Of a stretch of 64,000 bases of DNA, positions 33,022-42,598 are shown piece by piece (positions within the stretch are counted from its first letter, which is position 1; the number at the start of each line of letters is the position of its first letter). The notes under the pieces were generated by a model. It made no database searches. It was not told where the DNA came from and saw only the letters and a program-made list of their open reading frames with translations. Origin of the DNA: Oceanimonas pelagia (lineage in GTDB: Bacteria; Pseudomonadota; Gammaproteobacteria; Enterobacterales; Aeromonadaceae); the NCBI RefSeq assembly GCF_030849025.1, contig NZ_CP118224.1:1100001-1164000 (forward strand). Reading direction: 5' to 3'. The translations under genes were made by a program, and so were the position numbers.

Positions 33022-33572
33022 GCGTGGCCCACCTGGGACGACAGCTGGCGGGAGTCGATGCCGAGCCGGCCAATGGCCTGATGCCAGCGCTGACCAATGG
33101 GGGTGTCGAAGATCAGGCTGTTGTCGGCGGGCACCGTCAGCCAGCTGTTTTCCACCAGCTCCTGCTCCAGCTGGCCCGGGGTCCAGCCGGCATAGCCCAG
33201 GGTCACCAGAAATTTTTCCGGCGCCTGACGGGTACCCAGGCTTTCCAGCACGTCCCGGGAGGTGGTGATCATCAGGTTGTCGGAAAGCAGCCGGCTGGAG
33301 CCAAAGCCTTCCACCGGCGTGTGCAGCACAAAGCCCCGGTCGGCGGACACCGGACCGCCCTGCAGTACCGGCTGATCCAGCTCGGGCACGTCGTCGGGCT
33401 CCAGCTCCAGCTGGTGCAGCAGCTCGTGCAATTGCATCTCGACCGGAATGTTGATCACCAGCCCCATGGCGCCTTCCTCGTTGTGCTCGCAGATGTAGGT
33501 CACGGAGCCGGCAAAGAAGGGATCCTTGAGGCTGGGCATGGCGATGAGAAAGTGATGTTCCAGTGAATCCAT
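33018..33572 (-). CDS. yqgE: YqgE/AlgH family protein
   Basis: This 184-residue cytosolic protein of the UPF0301 family has a typical start ([34 protein letters not shown]) and the conserved ending ILESL-like region. The biochemical function is not established. It lies in the conserved order gshB-yqgE-ruvX and overlaps ruvX. Confidence 0.95.
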   Translation of the reverse strand: MDSLEHHFLIAMPSLKDPFFAGSVTYICEHNEEGAMGLVINIPVEMQLHELLHQLELEPDDVPELDQPVLQGGPVSADRGFVLHTPVEGFGSSRLLSDNLMITTSRDVLESLGTRQAPEKFLVTLGYAGWTPGQLEQELVENSWLTVPADNSLIFDTPIGQRWHQAIGRLGIDSRQLSSQVGHA

Positions 33573-33594
33573 GGTGTCTCGTTATGAGTATCAG

Positions 33595-33611
33595 GCCCCG
33601 GCGTGACCGGG
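33595..33611 (-). other. Hairpin between gshB and yqgE
   Basis: CCCCGG / CCGGGG with a five-base loop lies in the 57-bp gap. There is no T-run, so it is likely a weak attenuator or stability element. Confidence 0.4.
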
Positions 33612-33629
33612 GTACTGTGAGTGTTACTG

Positions 33630-34577
33630 TCAGGATAGCCGTTTTTCAATGGCGTCCATCAGCATGCCGGTAATGTTGACCGGAAAGGCGGCCTCGATCT
33701 CGCGCACGCAGGTGGGGCTGGTGACGTTCACCTCGGTGAGCTTGTCGCCGATAATGTCGAGACCCACAAAGATCAGTCCCTTGCGCTTCAGCACCGGGCC
33801 CAGGGCCTCGGCAATGCGGCGGTCACTGTCGCTTAACGGGCGGGCCTCGCCCCGGCCGCCGGCGGCCAGGTTGCCCCGGGTTTCGCCGCCCTGGGGAATG
33901 CGCGCCAGGCAGTAGGGTACCGGCTCGCCGTCCACCACCAGCACCCGCTTGTCGCCGTCCTTGATGGCGGGCAGATAGGTCTGCACCATGCAGTAACGGC
34001 TGCCGTGCTCGGTGAGGGTTTCGATGATCACCCCCAGGTTGGGATCGTCTTCCTTCACCCGGAATATGGAGGCACCACCCATGCCGTCCAGGGGCTTCAT
34101 GATGATATCCTTGTGCTCGGCGTGAAAGGCGCGAATGTCGGCGGCCTTGCGGGTGACCAGGGTGCTGGGGGTATGCTCGGCAAACCAGGCGGTGTAGAGC
34201 TTTTCGTTGGCGTCGCGCAGGCTCTGGGGCTTGTTGACGATAAGCACGCCTTCGCCCTCGGCACGCTCCAGCAGGTAGGTGGCGTAGATGAATTCGGTGT
34301 CAAAGGGCGGATCCTTGCGCATCAGGATCACGTCCAGGCTGTGCAGGGGGTTGAGCTCGGGCTCGGCCAGGGTATACCACTGGCTGGCGTCTTCCCTGAC
34401 CGACAGCCGGGTCATGCTGCCATAGGCTTCGCCGTCGCGCAGGCTGAGATCGCTCATTTCCATGTACCAGAGCTCATAGCCCCGGCGCTGGGCCTCCAGC
34501 AGCATGGCGAAGCTGGTGTCTTTCTTGATGTTGATGGACTGAATGGGGTCCATCACGATTCCCAGTTTGATGGTCAT
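33630..34577 (-). CDS. gshB: Glutathione synthetase
   Basis: This 315-residue ATP-grasp enzyme joins gamma-glutamylcysteine and glycine. I chose ATG 34577, preceded by TTGGAG and overlapping the rsmE stop by ATGA. Typical features are [22 protein letters not shown] at the start, [38 protein letters not shown] and [16 protein letters not shown] for magnesium and ligand binding. The length equals that of enteric GshB. Confidence 0.97.
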   Translation of the reverse strand: MTIKLGIVMDPIQSINIKKDTSFAMLLEAQRRGYELWYMEMSDLSLRDGEAYGSMTRLSVREDASQWYTLAEPELNPLHSLDVILMRKDPPFDTEFIYATYLLERAEGEGVLIVNKPQSLRDANEKLYTAWFAEHTPSTLVTRKAADIRAFHAEHKDIIMKPLDGMGGASIFRVKEDDPNLGVIIETLTEHGSRYCMVQTYLPAIKDGDKRVLVVDGEPVPYCLARIPQGGETRGNLAAGGRGEARPLSDSDRRIAEALGPVLKRKGLIFVGLDIIGDKLTEVNVTSPTCVREIEAAFPVNITGMLMDAIEKRLS

Positions 34578-35305
34578 GCGAGATCTCCAAATCGGCATTG
34601 CAGGGCGGTAATGGCGGTGAGCGCCGCGGTTTCGGTGCGCAGCACCCGCGGTCCGAGCAGTATATCAATAAAGCCCTGGTCGCGGGCGGCGACGATTTCC
34701 TCGTCCGACAGGCCCCCTTCGGGGCCGATCAGCAGGCGCACGCCGGCCTCGGGGGCGGGTAGGGTGTTGACGCTGTATTCGGCCCGGGGGTGCAGGTTGA
34801 GTTTGAGCTCGTCGGTGTGTTCTGCCAGCCAGAGGCTCAGCTCCATGGCCGGACGGATTTCGGGAATGCGGTTACGACCGCATTGCTCGCAGGCGGCAAT
34901 GGCAATTTTCTGCCACTGTTGCAGCTTCTTCTCCAGCCGCTCGCCACTGAGCTTGACGCCACAGCGGCTGGAAAACAGCGGAGTGATCACGTTCACCCCG
35001 AGCTCCACCGACTTCTGAATGGTGAACTCCATCTTCTCGCCCCGGCTGACCACCTGGCCCAGGTGAAAGTGCAGCGGCGACTCCACCTCACCGGCGCTGA
35101 ATGCGCCCACGCGCACCCGCACGGTTTTTTTGCCGGCCTCCACTATCTCGGCGGCATACTGGCCACCCTCACCGTTAAACAGCACCAGGGCCTGGCCGGC
35201 CTGCATGCGCAGCACCCGGCCCACGTGGTTGGCGCCGTCTTCCGACAGGGTCAGCTCCCGGCCGCTGGCAAGCTCGCTCGGCTCATGGATTCGGGGTATA
35301 CGCAT
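34574..35305 (-). CDS. rsmE: 16S rRNA (uracil1498-N3)-methyltransferase RsmE
   Basis: This 243-residue SPOUT-class methyltransferase modifies U1498 of 16S rRNA. The N-terminal PUA-like domain starts [15 protein letters not shown]. The C-terminal knot has [14 protein letters not shown] and [21 protein letters not shown] chose ATG 35305, which overlaps endA by 23 bp. It is in the order endA-rsmE-gshB found in enteric bacteria. Confidence 0.95.
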   Translation of the reverse strand: MRIPRIHEPSELASGRELTLSEDGANHVGRVLRMQAGQALVLFNGEGGQYAAEIVEAGKKTVRVRVGAFSAGEVESPLHFHLGQVVSRGEKMEFTIQKSVELGVNVITPLFSSRCGVKLSGERLEKKLQQWQKIAIAACEQCGRNRIPEIRPAMELSLWLAEHTDELKLNLHPRAEYSVNTLPAPEAGVRLLIGPEGGLSDEEIVAARDQGFIDILLGPRVLRTETAALTAITALQCRFGDLA

Positions 35306-35987
35306 AGTTTTTGCACTGCTCCTGAACAAAGGGGTTGTGGTTGCCCTGAATGCGCTCGATGCGCCTGTCGCGCTCGCATTCCCAAGGGCTCGCCGGGTAT
35401 TGCCGGTTCCAGGCTTCAAACAGTTTCTGCTGCTGACGGGCAATCTTCAGCTTGTATTGCTGTTGCATATACAGGTAGGTGCGGGCAATGGCCCCCCGGG
35501 TTTGCTCGGGGGGTTGCACCTTGCGCCCCTTGAAGTCCACCAGCATCTGGCAGCGGCCATATTGTACCGGCTTGCCGTTCCATTCGGAAAAACGGTAGTT
35601 GGAGCGATCGCCGTTGACCTCGCCCACCGCCGGCACCAGGTTGTGCAGATCGCCTTCCATTTGCCGGAACAGCTCATCCTTGCGGGTGCAGTTTTTGCGC
35701 CCGCCCTGCTGCCAGCACTGGCGCTGGTGGCCGAACTCCCAGGCGGGTACCACGTGTTCCCACTCGATGCGGCTGGCCCGCTGTTGCTGTTTGCGAATCC
35801 GGTAGCCGCAACCGGCCAGATCGGGCACCAGTTTTTTACCCTGTTTTTCTATGTTGCAGCCACAGTAAAAGCTTACCGGATGATCGGTGTAAATGCCCGG
35901 TGCCACCTTTTTGGCCTGGCGAAACGACATGGCTTCGCCATAAGCCAGTGTGGAGCACAGGCTCAGGATCAGAAGAAAATAGCGCAC
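35283..35987 (-). CDS. endA: Deoxyribonuclease I (endonuclease I, periplasmic)
   Basis: This 234-residue protein has a signal peptide ([17 protein letters not shown]), so it acts in the periplasm. It shows the His-metal nuclease motif of the EndA/NucM family: [14 protein letters not shown] with the catalytic His, then [22 protein letters not shown]. It also has paired cysteines (FYCGC, LAGCGYR) as in Vibrio and E. coli enzymes. The gene runs into rsmE with overlap. Confidence 0.95.
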   Translation of the reverse strand: MRYFLLILSLCSTLAYGEAMSFRQAKKVAPGIYTDHPVSFYCGCNIEKQGKKLVPDLAGCGYRIRKQQQRASRIEWEHVVPAWEFGHQRQCWQQGGRKNCTRKDELFRQMEGDLHNLVPAVGEVNGDRSNYRFSEWNGKPVQYGRCQMLVDFKGRKVQPPEQTRGAIARTYLYMQQQYKLKIARQQQKLFEAWNRQYPASPWECERDRRIERIQGNHNPFVQEQCKNYAYTPNP

Positions 35988-36057
35988 GACTCGTTGTTAT
36001 GTTGGTTTTTGTGCGCGCAAGCTTACCACCGGCGGCGGGGCGGGGAAAAGGGGGGGG

Positions 36058-36079
36058 ATACCGGGACGGTGCCCGGTAT
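36058..36079 (-). terminator. Hairpin between peroxiredoxin and endA
   Basis: ATACCGGG / CCCGGTAT with a six-base loop lies 12 bp after the peroxiredoxin stop on the minus strand. The following tract is C-rich and then contains T, so termination may be incomplete. Confidence 0.5.
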
Positions 36080-36090
36080 GACGTTTACGT

Positions 36091-36561
36091 TTAAATCAGC
36101 TTCAGCATGGCCTCGGCAGAAGAGACGTCCAGCTTGCCGGGCTGTTCCACACACACCTGAGTGACCATGCCGTTGTCCACCACCAGGGCGAAGCGCCGGG
36201 CGCGCAGGCCGCCAAAGGCGCCGGTGTCCTTGGCCAGCCCCAGGGCCTGAGTAAAGCTGCCATCGCCGTCGGCGAGCATGGTAATGGCGCCGGCATTCTG
36301 GCTTTGCTGCCAGGCGCGCATCACGAAGGCGTCGTTCACCGACAGGCAGAACAGCGCCACGCCCTGACGCTGGAATTCGTCTGCCAGGGTCACAAACCCC
36401 GGCAGATGGGCCTGGGAGCAGGTGGGGGTAAAGGCGCCGGGCACGGCGAAGATCACCGCCTTCTTGCTGGCGAACAGGCTTTGCGTGTCGGCGCTGGTCT
36501 TGCCGCTGTCGGTGATAAAGGTGAAGTCGTGCCGGGGCAGGGCGGTGCCGGGCTGAATCAT
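36091..36561 (-). CDS. Peroxiredoxin of the Prx5 (AhpE/hybrid-like) type
   Basis: This is a 156-residue cytosolic thiol peroxidase. The peroxidatic Cys48 sits in PGAFTPTCSQAHLPGF, the Prx5 signature. I chose ATG 36561, which overlaps the sprT stop (ATGA) and follows GAGGA. It removes hydrogen peroxide or organic peroxides, with reduction by glutaredoxin or thioredoxin in relatives. The gene lies between sprT and endA, where enteric genomes usually have no peroxiredoxin. Confidence 0.9.
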   Translation of the reverse strand: MIQPGTALPRHDFTFITDSGKTSADTQSLFASKKAVIFAVPGAFTPTCSQAHLPGFVTLADEFQRQGVALFCLSVNDAFVMRAWQQSQNAGAITMLADGDGSFTQALGLAKDTGAFGGLRARRFALVVDNGMVTQVCVEQPGKLDVSSAEAMLKLI

Positions 36562-37070
36562 GTTGTTTTCCTCTTGTGTGGGGCTTTGACCCGGATTAAT
36601 GGCTGGCCGCAGTGCAGACACTGGTAGCGCAGCTGGCCACGCAGTACCTTGTTGTGCCGGCGCAGGCTCAGTTTATGAATGCGGCAGCCGCAATCATAGC
36701 TGAAAACCGGGGCGACTTTCTCGGTGTTGAGCCGGTGCCGGGTGCGGGGCTCAAGGCCGAATACTTCTGCCATGATGGCCTGCCATTCCCGGCCATGGGG
36801 TTTTACCTTGCCGTAAAGGGCAAAGACCACCAGATGGGCCACCTCGTGAGGTACGATTTCGCTCAGAAAGTCGTGGGCGTTGTCGGTCAGCAACACCGGG
36901 TTAAAGCGTAGCTCCCACTGTTCCAGCCAGGCAGAGCCGGCAATGCGGCCGCGCTGGTTAAAACACACCAGGGGTGGGTCGAACCGCCGGCCGGTATGGC
37001 GTTCGGCCAGGGCCAGGCACTCGCTGACCCGGTTCTGTACTTGCTGAAAAAGGGAATCGTCAGGTTTCAT
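36558..37070 (-). CDS. sprT: SprT-like metalloprotease family protein
   Basis: This 170-residue protein has the zinc-protease motif HEVAH (75-79) in EIVPHEVAHLVVF. A C-terminal zinc ribbon (SYDCGCRIHKLSLRRH, YQCLHCGQPL) resembles the SprT/Spartan family that acts on DNA-linked proteins. I chose ATG 37070; upstream codons derive from a dispersed intergenic repeat. It is coupled to the peroxiredoxin gene by ATGA. Confidence 0.9.
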   Translation of the reverse strand: MKPDDSLFQQVQNRVSECLALAERHTGRRFDPPLVCFNQRGRIAGSAWLEQWELRFNPVLLTDNAHDFLSEIVPHEVAHLVVFALYGKVKPHGREWQAIMAEVFGLEPRTRHRLNTEKVAPVFSYDCGCRIHKLSLRRHNKVLRGQLRYQCLHCGQPLIRVKAPHKRKTT

Positions 37071-37126
37071 GTTTGTAGAGCGGTGAGCTTGTCTTTGGGC
37101 CTCAGGTCCTTGCCGTTTGCGATACG

Positions 37127-37173
37127 GTGCGCTTTCGTCAGGCAAAGCGCACTGCTTCTCCGGCACGCCGTGA
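37127..37173. repeat. Dispersed intergenic repeat, copy 1 (47 bp)
   Basis: It matches 63808-63854 at 44 of 47 positions, in the same orientation. Core sequence: AAAGCGCACTGCTTCTCCGG. It lies between sprT and the metK terminator. No gene or RNA family was recognised. Confidence 0.9.
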
Positions 37174-37304
37174 CGAAGTAAAAATGCCTGACCGAACATT
37201 GAGTATGTCCGCAGCAGGTATTTTTAGTGAGTGGCTTTCACCGAAGCGTGTCGTGAAGTGCAACCGCACTGCTGATTCGCATGATGGACGGGTAATCAGC
37301 ATAC

Positions 37305-37331
37305 AAAAAGGGGAAGCGTTTGCTTCCCCTT
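37305..37331 (-). terminator. metK terminator
   Basis: The stem AAGGGGAAGC / GCTTCCCCTT with a four-base loop, followed on the minus strand by five T residues, lies five bases past the metK stop. Confidence 0.9.
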
Positions 37332-37336
37332 GATGC

Positions 37337-38494
37337 TTACTTCAGGCCGGCGGCGTCGCGCAGCAGGGCGGCCTTGTCGGTGGCCTCCCAGGGGAACTCG
37401 TCCCGGCCGAAGTGGCCGTAGGCGGCGGTGGCCTGGTAGATGGGACGGTTCAGGTCCAGCATCTGAATGAGACCGTAGGGGCGCAGGTCGAAGTGTTCGC
37501 GCACCAGGGCGTCGATGAGCTCCTCGGATACCTTGCCGGTGCCGAAGGTTTCCACGCTGATGGAGGTGGGCTCGGCCACGCCGATGGCGTAGGACACCTG
37601 AATTTCGCAGCGATCGGCCAGGCCGGCGGCCACGATGTTTTTGGCCACATAGCGGGCGGCGTAGGCGGCGGAGCGGTCCACCTTGGACGGATCCTTGCCG
37701 GAGAAGGCACCGCCACCGTGACGGGCCATGCCGCCGTAGGTGTCCACGATGATCTTGCGGCCGGTGAGACCACAGTCACCCATGGGGCCACCGATGATGA
37801 ACTGGCCGGTGGGGTTGATGTGGTACTTGGTGTTCTTGCTCAGCCATTCGGCGGGCAGCACCGGCTTGATGATCAGCTCCATTACCGCTTCGCGCAGGGT
37901 GGCCTGATCGATGTCCGGGCTGTGCTGGGTAGACAGCACCACGGTATCGATGCCAACGGGCTTGCCGTCGTCATAAACAAAGGTCACCTGAGACTTGGCA
38001 TCCGGACGCAGCCAGGGCAGCTCCTTGGCCTTGCGCACGTGGGCCTGGCGCTTTACCAGACGGTGGGAGTAGGTGACCGGCGCGGGCATCAGCACATCGG
38101 TTTCGTTGGAGGCGTAACCAAACATCAGGCCCTGGTCGCCGGCGCCCTGAGCGTAGGGATCTTCGTCTTCCCGGTCCACGCCCATGGCGATGTCGGGCGA
38201 CTGCTTGCCGATGGCGTTGAGCACGGCGCAGCTGTCACCGTCAAAGCCCATGTCGGAGCTGGTGTAGCCGATTTCGCGCACGGTGCGGCGGGCCAGCTCT
38301 TCGATGTCGACCCAGGCGCTGGTGGAAATTTCGCCACCCACGATGACCATGCCGGTCTTGACGTAGGTTTCGCAGGCCACGCGGGCCTTGGGGTCCTGCT
38401 TGATGATGGCGTCGAGGACCGCATCGGAGATCTGGTCGGCAATCTTGTCGGGATGACCTTCGGACACGGACTCGGAGGTAAACAGTCTGGCCAT
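37337..38494 (-). CDS. metK: S-adenosylmethionine synthase
   Basis: This 385-residue enzyme makes S-adenosylmethionine from methionine and ATP. Signatures are [31 protein letters not shown] (methionine and ATP binding) and [19 protein letters not shown]. The start ATG at 38494 is preceded by AGGAAGTGAAG. The leader contains a possible pair of MetJ-box-like octamers (38563-38578). It is divergent from tktA. Confidence 0.98.
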   Translation of the reverse strand: MARLFTSESVSEGHPDKIADQISDAVLDAIIKQDPKARVACETYVKTGMVIVGGEISTSAWVDIEELARRTVREIGYTSSDMGFDGDSCAVLNAIGKQSPDIAMGVDREDEDPYAQGAGDQGLMFGYASNETDVLMPAPVTYSHRLVKRQAHVRKAKELPWLRPDAKSQVTFVYDDGKPVGIDTVVLSTQHSPDIDQATLREAVMELIIKPVLPAEWLSKNTKYHINPTGQFIIGGPMGDCGLTGRKIIVDTYGGMARHGGGAFSGKDPSKVDRSAAYAARYVAKNIVAAGLADRCEIQVSYAIGVAEPTSISVETFGTGKVSEELIDALVREHFDLRPYGLIQMLDLNRPIYQATAAYGHFGRDEFPWEATDKAALLRDAAGLK

Positions 38495-38562
38495 GTTACT
38501 TCACTTCCTGAAAATGTAATGAATTCGGTGCTGTCAGGGACCGCCGAATGGCGGTATTAACA

Positions 38563-38578
38563 TCTGGACGGCTATTCT
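38563..38578 (-). promoter_or_regulatory. Possible MetJ-box-like pair upstream of metK
   Basis: On the minus strand AGCCGTCC is followed directly by AGATGTTA, each resembling the MetJ consensus AGACGTCT in five or more of eight positions. Position in the metK leader is suitable. Tandem boxes are how MetJ binds, but these are degenerate, so support is weak. Confidence 0.3.
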
Positions 38579-38732
38579 AGAGAGGCGAGGGCGGGATTGC
38601 CAGCAAAATGTGTGACCGGTCCGGTGCCCGGCCATGGCCCTCGGGGAGAATAATTTGCGCCTCCCGGCCGTCTTTGGGACAATAACCGCCGTTTTGTTCA
38701 CCTTTCTTTAAAGAATTTCTCAGGAGATGTCG

Positions 38733-40730
38733 ATGCCTTCTCGTCAAGTGCTGGCCAATGCCGTGCGCGCGCTCAGTATGGATGCGGTACAGAAAGCCAA
38801 TTCCGGTCACCCCGGAGCCCCCATGGGCATGGCGGATATCGCCGAGGTGTTGTGGCGTGATTACTTGAAGCACAACCCGGCCAACCCGAACTGGGCCGAC
38901 CGCGACCGCTTTATTCTGTCCAACGGCCACGGCTCCATGCTGCTGTACTCCCTGCTGCACCTGACCGGTTACGAGCTGTCCATCGACGATCTCAAGCAGT
39001 TCCGCCAGCTGCACTCCAAGACCCCGGGTCACCCCGAGTACGGCTACGCGCCGGGCGTGGAAACCACCACCGGCCCGCTGGGCCAGGGCATTACCAATGC
39101 CGTAGGCATGGCCATTGCCGAGAAGGCGCTGGCGGCCCAGTTCAATCGTCCCGGCCACGAGGTGGTGGATCACTACACCTATACCTTCCTGGGTGACGGC
39201 TGCCTGATGGAAGGCATCTCCCACGAGGCCTGCTCCCTGGCCGGCACGCTGGGCCTGGGTAAGCTGATCGCCTTCTGGGATGACAACGGCATCTCCATCG
39301 ACGGCGAGGTGGACGGCTGGTTCAGTGACGACACCCCCAAGCGCTTTGAAGCCTACGGCTGGCATGTTATTCCTGCGGTAGACGGTCACGACAGCGCCGC
39401 CGTGGCCGCCGCCATTGAGGCCGCCCGTGCCGAGACCGGCCGCCCCACCCTGATCTGCTGCAAAACCGTGATCGGTTTTGGCTCCCCCAACAAGGGCGGC
39501 AGCCACGACTGCCACGGCGCCCCCCTGGGCGCGGCCGAAATCGCCGCCACCCGTGAGCAGCTGGGCTGGAATCACGCTCCCTTTGAGATTCCCGCCGAGG
39601 TTTACGGTGAGTGGGACGCCAGGGCCAGGGGTGCCGAGCTGGAAGCCGGCTGGAACGCCAAATTTGACGCCTATGCCGCCGAATATCCGGCACTGGCTGC
39701 CGAGCTCAAGCGCCGCCTGAACGGCGAGCTTCCCGCCGACTGGGCTCAGCAGAGCGCCGATTTTATCAAGGGCCTGCAGGCCGCCCCGGCCAAGATTGCC
39801 ACCCGCAAGGCGTCTCAGAACGCCCTCGACGCTTTTGGTGCCGTTCTGCCCGAGCTGCTGGGTGGCAGTGCCGATCTGGCTCCTTCCAACCTGACCATGC
39901 ACAAGGGTTCCAAGGCCATCAGCGCCGAGGATGCCGCCGGCAATTACCTGCACTATGGTGTGCGCGAGTTCGGCATGAGTGCCATCATGAACGGCATCGC
40001 TCTGCACGGCGGCTTCGTGCCCTACGGCGGCACCTTCCTGATGTTCGTGGAATACGCCCGCAACGCGGTGCGCATGGCCGCCCTGATGAAGCAGCGCTCC
40101 ATCTTTGTTTACACCCACGACTCCATTGGTCTGGGTGAAGACGGCCCCACCCACCAGCCGGTGGAGCAGATCGCCTCCCTGCGTCTGACCCCCAACATGA
40201 GCACCTGGCGCCCCTGTGACCAGGTGGAGTCCGCCGTGGCCTGGAAACACGCCATCGAGCGCAAGGATGGCCCCACCTCGTTGATCTTCTCCCGTCAGAA
40301 CCTGCCCCAGATGGAGCGCACCGAGGCCCAGCTGGCCGACGTGGCCCGCGGGGGCTATGTGCTGCGCGACTGTGCCGGCACCCCTGAACTGATCCTCATT
40401 GCCACCGGCTCCGAAGTGGAGCTGGCCGTGGCCGCCGCCGAGCAACTGAGCGAAAAGGGCCGCGCCGTGCGTGTGGTGTCCATGCCGTCCACCGACGTGT
40501 TCGACGCTCAGTCTGCCGAATACCGTGAAAGCGTGCTGCCCGCCGCCGTGACCAAACGCCTGGCGGTGGAAGCCGGCATTCGCGACTACTGGTTCAAGTA
40601 TGTGGGCTTTGGTGGCGACATCATCGGCATGACCAGCTTTGGCGAGTCGGCTCCCGCCGGCGAGCTGTTCAAGCTGTTCGGCTTTACCGTTGACAACGTG
40701 GTGGAAAAGGCCGAAGCCCTGCTGGGCTGA
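38733..40730 (+). CDS. tktA: Transketolase
   Basis: This 665-residue thiamine-diphosphate enzyme of the pentose phosphate pathway starts at ATG 38733, six bases after AGGAG; an upstream ATG at 38727 is too close to that site. It shows [30 protein letters not shown], the cofactor motif starting GDG (154-156) and ending near [25 protein letters not shown], and [19 protein letters not shown]. It is divergent from metK. Confidence 0.97.
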   Translation: MPSRQVLANAVRALSMDAVQKANSGHPGAPMGMADIAEVLWRDYLKHNPANPNWADRDRFILSNGHGSMLLYSLLHLTGYELSIDDLKQFRQLHSKTPGHPEYGYAPGVETTTGPLGQGITNAVGMAIAEKALAAQFNRPGHEVVDHYTYTFLGDGCLMEGISHEACSLAGTLGLGKLIAFWDDNGISIDGEVDGWFSDDTPKRFEAYGWHVIPAVDGHDSAAVAAAIEAARAETGRPTLICCKTVIGFGSPNKGGSHDCHGAPLGAAEIAATREQLGWNHAPFEIPAEVYGEWDARARGAELEAGWNAKFDAYAAEYPALAAELKRRLNGELPADWAQQSADFIKGLQAAPAKIATRKASQNALDAFGAVLPELLGGSADLAPSNLTMHKGSKAISAEDAAGNYLHYGVREFGMSAIMNGIALHGGFVPYGGTFLMFVEYARNAVRMAALMKQRSIFVYTHDSIGLGEDGPTHQPVEQIASLRLTPNMSTWRPCDQVESAVAWKHAIERKDGPTSLIFSRQNLPQMERTEAQLADVARGGYVLRDCAGTPELILIATGSEVELAVAAAEQLSEKGRAVRVVSMPSTDVFDAQSAEYRESVLPAAVTKRLAVEAGIRDYWFKYVGFGGDIIGMTSFGESAPAGELFKLFGFTVDNVVEKAEALLG

Positions 40731-40756
40731 GCCATTTACACCCATAAATGAAAACA

Positions 40757-40782
40757 AACCGGCTTTCGAGCCGGTTTTTTTA
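40757..40782 (+). terminator. tktA terminator
   Basis: The stem AACCGGCT / AGCCGGTT with a TTCG loop is followed by a run of T residues, 27 bp after the stop. Confidence 0.95.
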
Positions 40783-41033
40783 TGTCTGCGATCTGGTCAG
40801 GCAGTGAGGCCGTGCCGTCATCAGGGCCAGCGAATGATCCCGATCACAATTTTTTAACCTGCTGAAATTCGCTCTCAAAGTAAAAGTCTATTTTAATCAG
40901 TGCCTTGTGTTGAATATTGAGCTGGGAGTCAGGCTTTTTTATCGCCAGTGGCATTGCTCGGTCTGTTAATGGAATGTATATATAATTATGAATTCATAAT
41001 GACGCAGGCGGCGTCGTAACCAAGGAGAAGGTA
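40783..41033. promoter_or_regulatory. Regulatory region upstream of TRAP operon 1 with palindromic operator
   Basis: Between the tktA terminator and the TRAP start no gene is seen. The AT-rich stretch ends in a perfect 16-bp palindrome ATTATGAATTCATAAT at 40985-41000. This contains the 10-mer AATTATGAAT found again upstream of the GntR gene and of the hydantoinase. It is a candidate binding site for the GntR regulator at 44839. Confidence 0.6.
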
Positions 41034-42044
41034 ATGGGAAACAATCTACACGCTTTTGGCGGATTTTTTAAAAAGAGTTTGTTAACAATGTCGCTGGGCG
41101 CCACCCTGGCCACCGCCTCGGTGCAGGCCGAGACCCTGCGGGTGGCCGGCAACTTTGCCGTGGATCATTCCAGTACCCTGGCGATGGAAGTGTTCAAGCA
41201 GGAAGTGGAAGCGGCCACCGACGGTGACATTGAAGTGAACCTGTTTCCGGCCATGCAGCTGGGCGGTGCCTCCGAGAACGTGGATCAGGTGCGCTCCGGC
41301 GTGCTCAGCATGACCTGGATTGGCGTGTCCTTCCTGTCCCGCACCGTGCCCGAGCTGGAAGCGGTGAGCCTGCCCTTCGTGTTCAAGGACCGGGAAACCG
41401 CCTTTAAGGTGATCGACGGCCGGGTAGGGGAGCTGCTTAACGAGAAGCTGGCAGAAAAGGGCTTTGTGGCTCTGGGCTTTATGGAGCTGGGCCCGCGCCA
41501 TGTCACCAACAGTGTGCGTCCCATCGAGTCCATCGACGACTTTGACGGCCTCAAGATCCGTCTGCAGCCCAACGAAACCCATCTGAAAACCTTCCGTGCC
41601 CTGGGGGCCAGCCCCACCTCCATGGGCATCAACGAGGTATATTCCGCCCTGCAGCAGAAGGTGATCGACGGCCAGGAAAACCCCTTCAGCATCATTCGCA
41701 AGAACAACTACCAGGAAGTGCAGCAGTACGTCACCGACACCGGCCACTTCTTTGATTTCATCGTGGTGGTGGCCAACAAGAAGCGCTTTGACAAGCTCTC
41801 CGACGCCGAGCAGCAGGCGGTGCGGGAGTCCATGGCCAAGGCGGTGCAGTGGCAGCGTGAAAAGGCCGCCGAGGAAGATCTCGAGTCCCGCGACCAGCTG
41901 GTGGCCGCCGGCATGAAATTCAACAGCGTCAGCCCCGAGCTGCATCAGCAGATGCAGGAAAAAACCGCCGGCATTATCGACGAGCTGAAAGAGCGCCTGG
42001 GTGACGAGCTGGTGAACGCCGTTCTGGAGGACGCCAAGTCATGA
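41034..42044 (+). CDS. TRAP transporter substrate-binding protein (DctP), system 1
   Basis: This 336-residue protein is exported by a signal peptide ending at about residue 32 (ATASVQA). The family core is visible: LRVAGNFAVDHSSTLAMEVFKQEVEAATDGDIEV, GVSFLSRTVPELEAVSLPFVF, GLKIRLQPNETHLKTFRALGASPTSMGINEVYSALQQKVIDGQENP with the conserved Arg that usually binds a carboxylate. It captures an organic acid in the periplasm. It precedes dctQ and dctM homologues with ATGA overlaps. Confidence 0.95.
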   Translation: MGNNLHAFGGFFKKSLLTMSLGATLATASVQAETLRVAGNFAVDHSSTLAMEVFKQEVEAATDGDIEVNLFPAMQLGGASENVDQVRSGVLSMTWIGVSFLSRTVPELEAVSLPFVFKDRETAFKVIDGRVGELLNEKLAEKGFVALGFMELGPRHVTNSVRPIESIDDFDGLKIRLQPNETHLKTFRALGASPTSMGINEVYSALQQKVIDGQENPFSIIRKNNYQEVQQYVTDTGHFFDFIVVVANKKRFDKLSDAEQQAVRESMAKAVQWQREKAAEEDLESRDQLVAAGMKFNSVSPELHQQMQEKTAGIIDELKERLGDELVNAVLEDAKS

Positions 42045-42598
42045 AAACCGGTCATTCCGAACAGCCGCACATGCTGAACGGAGCCGGGCCCCTGCCAGCG
42101 CCGGGGGCCTTTGGCCGCCGGCTGCTGCTGAGGGTGGACAGCGCCTCCCGCTACACCATTTGCGCCTGCATGGCGGTGATGGTGCTGCTGGTCTCGGCTC
42201 AGGTGTTCTGCCGTTATCTGTTGTCCGAGTCCATTGACTGGGCCGATGAAATGTCGCGTCTGGCCTTTGTCTGGGCAGTGTTCCTGGCGATACCCCATGG
42301 CCTCAAGCATGGCATTCATGTGGGTATCGATCTGATGACCAACCGCCTGAGCTTTCGCATGCAGGAGAGGTTGGCCCGGCTGATGATGCTGGCCAGCGGG
42401 CTGCTGATGGTGGTGGTGTGCTACCAGTCGGTGCTGGTGGCCATCGACGGCTGGGGCGAGCTGATGCCGACCATTCCGGTCAGCGCCTCGGTGTTCTATA
42501 TCCCGGTGATGCTGAGCTGCGGCCACGGCCTGCTGCACTTGTTGTTTATGGCCTGGCAGGGCACGCGCGTCTGGATTGAAGAGGAGGAAGCCGCATGA
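42041..42598 (+). CDS. TRAP transporter small permease (DctQ), system 1
   Basis: This is a 185-residue membrane protein with four predicted helices. The N-terminal 25 residues are extended. The typical core is FCRYLLSESIDWADEMSRLAFVWAVFLAIPHGLKHGIHVGID. It connects the binding protein to the large DctM subunit and is overlapped by both neighbours. Confidence 0.95.
   Translation: MKTGHSEQPHMLNGAGPLPAPGAFGRRLLLRVDSASRYTICACMAVMVLLVSAQVFCRYLLSESIDWADEMSRLAFVWAVFLAIPHGLKHGIHVGIDLMTNRLSFRMQERLARLMMLASGLLMVVVCYQSVLVAIDGWGELMPTIPVSASVFYIPVMLSCGHGLLHLLFMAWQGTRVWIEEEEAA

Noticed and set aside
37337-40757. Long open frames antisense to metK and tktA
   Set aside because: They are shadows of strongly biased, GC-rich codons in the real genes and contain low-complexity Gly/His/Gln-rich translations without domains.
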